A DNA stretch of 64,000 nucleotides from Cyanobacterium sp. uoEpiScrs1 (GTDB lineage Bacteria; Cyanobacteriota; Cyanobacteriia; Cyanobacteriales; Microcystaceae). Both the position numbers and the translations under genes were made by a program. Below are positions 61,293 to 64,000 of the stretch, one piece after another. Under the pieces are notes generated by a model. The model saw only the letters and a list, made by a program, of their open reading frames with translations, did not search any database and was not told where the DNA came from. The stretch is taken from NCBI RefSeq assembly GCF_947331815.1, contig NZ_OX373462.1:855376-919375 (forward strand), in the 5' to 3' direction. Every line of letters begins with the position of its first letter. Positions within the stretch are counted from its first letter, which is position 1.

Positions 61293-62207
61293 TTAGATGT
61301 TTATTGTAGGTAAATTATCATAGTCAGATTCCATAGAATAAATTTGTCCGTCCATCAATAAACGTGTAATTCCTTTAGCATATAAATAGGAACAACTTTT
61401 ATATAGAAGACGACCATCAGGGATCTTAATCACTCGTTGAGAACGATTGGAAAAGCGACGTGCTCCTTGATGATTATCAAATACAGGTAAAGTTTTTTGC
61501 TGCACTTCTTCGGCTGGAATTTGACCTAAATGAGCAAATTCTTTAAGAGGACGAGCAATTAATTCAGCAGAGCGATCAATTACTAAATAACAAGTTTTAG
61601 GAAAAACAGCACACGATAAGGGCAAGACTTGAACCTCTCCATCTTGAGCTAAAGATTGATCATAATTTTCCTCTTCTCCCTCATTCCAATCTTCATCCTC
61701 TAAGTCTTCATCATCATCAATCTCACCTGATAAATCCTCACCAATCATTTCTCCAAGAGCAATGACATCGACAACTTCAAGGTCGTCTTCCTCATTGTCT
61801 TTATTTAAATTTCGAACATATTTCGATGGCTGATCTTTTGCCAGGATAGGAAGCTGCTTAATATTAGTTTCTGTCGAGGATGATTCTAATTGACTCTTTG
61901 ATGTCACCAGCACAAGTCTACTCTCAGTTTTTATAGGTTTAGACTCTGGTTGACTCTCTGATACCATCAATACAGGTTTAGCATTTGTTTGTGCAGATGA
62001 TAACTCTGATTTAACCGTCCGTGCTAAACGTTTTTGTTGAATTAACTCCTCATACTCTGACTCTGACAGATGACTTTTGAGAAAACGGCTAATAGTAGAG
62101 CTGCTAACTCCATAACGATCAGCTAAAGTGGATGTAGTTTCTGGTGTTTGGCGATAAAGCTTAAGAATTTCTTGTTTATCGTCGTCGTTCAATTTCTTGG
62201 GACTCAT
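61293..62207 (-). CDS. Helix-turn-helix-containing cyanobacterial protein with acidic linker
   Basis: The 304-residue protein starts with a transposase-like helix-turn-helix (KQEILKLYRQTPETTSTLAD, RYGVSSSTISRFLK). A Ser/Thr/Lys-rich stretch follows, then a strongly acidic segment (GEIDDDEDLEDEDWNEGEEE). It ends with a conserved C-terminal domain (VLPLSCAVFPKTCYLVIDRS, RLLYKSCSYLYAKGITRLLM). I know this layout from cyanobacteria but no function is assigned. It is divergent from carA with a 198-base gap. It has no other transposase feature, so it is not a mobile element. Confidence 0.75.
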   Translation of the reverse strand: MSPKKLNDDDKQEILKLYRQTPETTSTLADRYGVSSSTISRFLKSHLSESEYEELIQQKRLARTVKSELSSAQTNAKPVLMVSESQPESKPIKTESRLVLVTSKSQLESSSTETNIKQLPILAKDQPSKYVRNLNKDNEEDDLEVVDVIALGEMIGEDLSGEIDDDEDLEDEDWNEGEEENYDQSLAQDGEVQVLPLSCAVFPKTCYLVIDRSAELIARPLKEFAHLGQIPAEEVQQKTLPVFDNHQGARRFSNRSQRVIKIPDGRLLYKSCSYLYAKGITRLLMDGQIYSMESDYDNLPTINI

Positions 62208-62405
62208 AGGATTCTAGCTACCTTTTTGGCAGTTTGACTTCACCCTGACACGCCGAACCACATCTGGTAAGATCGTCGGTTGTAACCTGGGGATGGGTGT
62301 GTTTCAACAGACGACAGACGACTAGACAGTCAGGCATTAATAGCTTGCCTGATCCAGTCTACCGCTCACCGTTGATTTTCATCCATTTTCAGTATCAAAA
62401 ATTTA
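62208..62405. promoter_or_regulatory. Divergent upstream region of carA and the HTH gene
   Basis: This GC-richer 200-base gap should hold the promoters for both divergent genes. A small inverted repeat TCAGGCA...TGCCTGA (62331-62352) lies between them. I could not identify a defined operator, including NtcA-type GTA-N8-TAC. Confidence 0.5.
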
Positions 62406-63554
62406 ATGATTATGGCGATAGTAAAAGCGACACCAGCTCTATTGATGTTAGTGGACGGAACTTCTTTCGAAGGGTGGTCATTCGGAGCAAAGGGTACCAC
62501 GTTAGGAGAAATCGTTTTTAATACAGGAATGACTGGCTATCAAGAGATTTTGACTGATCCAAGTTACTGCGGTCAAATCGTCACCTTTACTTACCCTGAG
62601 TTAGGAAATACGGGGACTAACCCTGATGACGAAGAATCCTCTTGTCCACAAGTTAAAGGTGTCATTGCGCGCAATATAACCTATAGTCCAAGTAACTGGC
62701 GATCTACAGAGTCTCTCCCTAACTATTTAAGTCGCCATAAAATTGTTGGAATTTATGGCATAGATACCCGTGCTTTAACCCGTAAAATTCGCTCAGTAGG
62801 AGCAATGAATGGAGCAATTTCTACAGAAATTCTTGAACCAACAGAATTACTGCGTCAAGCTCAATTAACTCCCAAGATGGGTGGATTAAATTTGGTTAAG
62901 GAAGTATCCACTAAAGAGGTTTATGAGTGGTCTACACCTACTGATCCTATTTGGGAATTTCGTCCAAATAACAAAGAAGTTTCAAAAGATCCGTTAACGG
63001 TGGTGGCAATTGATTTTGGAATTAAACGGAATATTCTTCGTCGCTTGGCTAGTTATGGTTGTCGGGTTATTGTGGTTCCGGCGAATATATCTTCTGAAGA
63101 AGTCTTAAAATATAATCCAGACGGAATTTTCTTATCCAATGGGCCTGGAGATCCCTCAGCAGTCGAAGAAGGAATCAAACTTACCAAAGCGTTAATTAAA
63201 ACAGGAAAACCTACCTTTGGAATCTGTATGGGACACCAAATTTTAGGATTATCCTTAGGAGCAGAAACCTTTAAGTTAAAGTTTGGCCATCGGGGTTTAA
63301 ATCAACCTTGTGGATTAAATAAACAAGTAGAAATTACAAGTCAAAACCATGGTTTTGCAGTGAAAGAAAAGTCTTTAGATGTTGATGTACAAGTTACTCA
63401 TCTTAATTTAAATGATCAGACTGTTGCAGGTTTATCCCATAAAACTCTACCTTTTTTCTCAGTTCAATATCACCCTGAAGCTAGTCCTGGTCCCCACGAT
63501 GCAGATTACTTATTCGATAAATTTGTTAGATTAATGCACGAAAATAAGAACTAA
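62406..63554 (+). CDS. carA: Carbamoyl-phosphate synthase small subunit
   Basis: The 382-residue glutaminase subunit supplies ammonia to CarB for pyrimidines and arginine. N-terminal motifs include [20 protein letters not shown] and [20 protein letters not shown]. The class I glutaminase triad is Cys in [12 protein letters not shown] with His/Glu in [15 protein letters not shown] 62406 and ATG 62412 are both in frame; the choice is not decisive. carB is not in the window. Confidence 0.95.
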   Translation: MIMAIVKATPALLMLVDGTSFEGWSFGAKGTTLGEIVFNTGMTGYQEILTDPSYCGQIVTFTYPELGNTGTNPDDEESSCPQVKGVIARNITYSPSNWRSTESLPNYLSRHKIVGIYGIDTRALTRKIRSVGAMNGAISTEILEPTELLRQAQLTPKMGGLNLVKEVSTKEVYEWSTPTDPIWEFRPNNKEVSKDPLTVVAIDFGIKRNILRRLASYGCRVIVVPANISSEEVLKYNPDGIFLSNGPGDPSAVEEGIKLTKALIKTGKPTFGICMGHQILGLSLGAETFKLKFGHRGLNQPCGLNKQVEITSQNHGFAVKEKSLDVDVQVTHLNLNDQTVAGLSHKTLPFFSVQYHPEASPGPHDADYLFDKFVRLMHENKN

Positions 63555-64000
63555 GTATATAACTTTAATAATTCTTAAAATTATATGGGAAACGACTCTT
63601 AAATATTTTCATTAATTTACTTGACTTTTCTGTGTATTCATCACACTAAAAAAAGACTGAATAATTAATGAAGTTATTTATTTACTTCTCTCTAAAGAGA
63701 CGTGATTTATTAGAGAATTATGTGGACAATTTTTAAGAATTATTATTTTTTACTCTAGCTAAATAGTTGTTTTTTAGTCATAATTTTTGAGTCATGATTT
63801 TTTAGTATTATTTATCATAAAAATAGATATAATTCAATTATATTTAATCCACTTTTATATGGCGATAAATGATAAATCTAATAATGTTTTTGTACTTTCT
63901 ACTCACCTTTAAGCTCATTAAATAGCTAATTCTATTTTTAGTAGTGGCGTTTGTTTTTGCACATTTGTTTCATAACTTACTATAGAAAATATTTTGTATT
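63555..64000. other. AT-rich 3' spacer
   Basis: No gene-like frame or strong structure is visible from the carA stop to the window end. Confidence 0.5.

Noticed and set aside
61293..62207. Possible transposase because of its helix-turn-helix start
   Set aside because: It has no DDE/RNase-H catalytic region, no terminal repeats, and a conserved cyanobacterial C-terminus; it is a chromosomal gene.

Overview
The window is very AT-rich. It carries about 40 protein genes, most of them recognisably cyanobacterial: Fd-GOGAT (ferredoxin-dependent glutamate synthase), ldpA, a Ycf45/R3H ATPase, a CPP1-like protein, a DUF3747 protein, a DUF1823 protein, a MEKHLA protein, a PetL-like peptide, and bioB followed by bioY and lspA. 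The intact genes I call, counting the split peptidase gene, cover roughly 41 kb of the 64 kb (about 64%). The rest is long AT-rich spacer, and some spacers hold recognisable decayed genes. No insertion sequence, phage or CRISPR array is visible. Cyanobacterial gene content, AT bias, low coding density and fossil genes together suggest a vertically transmitted, reducing cyanobacterial endosymbiont. The closest fit known to me is the Crocosphaera/Cyanothece-like group: the nitrogen-fixing spheroid bodies of rhopalodiacean diatoms, or less likely UCYN-A, which is more compact. The host assignment is inference; nothing here proves it.

Layout. 1-6.8 kb: a truncated DUF309 gene, tRNA-Ser(GCU), a lipoprotein amino-acid-binding protein, a decayed pterin dehydratase gene, bioB-bioY-lspA, tatA and a CPP1-like gene. 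7.7-17 kb: rpe, two small conserved genes, a TerB-like gene, aroB, petL and the ldpA-R3H ATPase pair. 17-24 kb: an HpnI-like glycosyltransferase, a 2.2 kb spacer with two convergent fossil genes, and an exported FAD protein. 24-33 kb: homoserine dehydrogenase with an M23/LysM peptidase, a membrane protein, and Fd-GOGAT. 33-40 kb: a DUF3747 protein, recR, an M48 peptidase gene split in a ten-A tract, and thiC behind a TPP riboswitch. 40-49 kb: a MEKHLA protein, tRNA-Gln(UUG), pgi, accC and a membrane GTPase. 49-64 kb: lexA, a GT39-like membrane protein, a PHP protein, nagA, purE, a TPR protein, cbiX, a DUF1823 gene, a helix-turn-helix protein and carA.

Working together: Fd-GOGAT and carA handle fixed nitrogen (glutamate, carbamoyl phosphate). 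pgi and rpe fit glucose-6-phosphate metabolism through the oxidative pentose phosphate pathway. bioB, bioY and accC link biotin to fatty-acid synthesis. aroB, hom, thiC and purE keep biosynthesis of aromatic amino acids, threonine/methionine, thiamin and purines. lspA, tatA, the M23 and M48 peptidases and nagA serve the envelope. No photosystem gene lies in the window, but PetL (cytochrome b6f), CPP1-like and LdpA proteins, which normally serve photosynthetic or light-linked functions, are still open frames.

I found no clearly new multi-gene system. The best second looks are the M48 gene split at a homopolymer, the fossil genes in the spacers, the long perfect hairpins (several just downstream of genes, some now without any gene), and the retained light-related genes.
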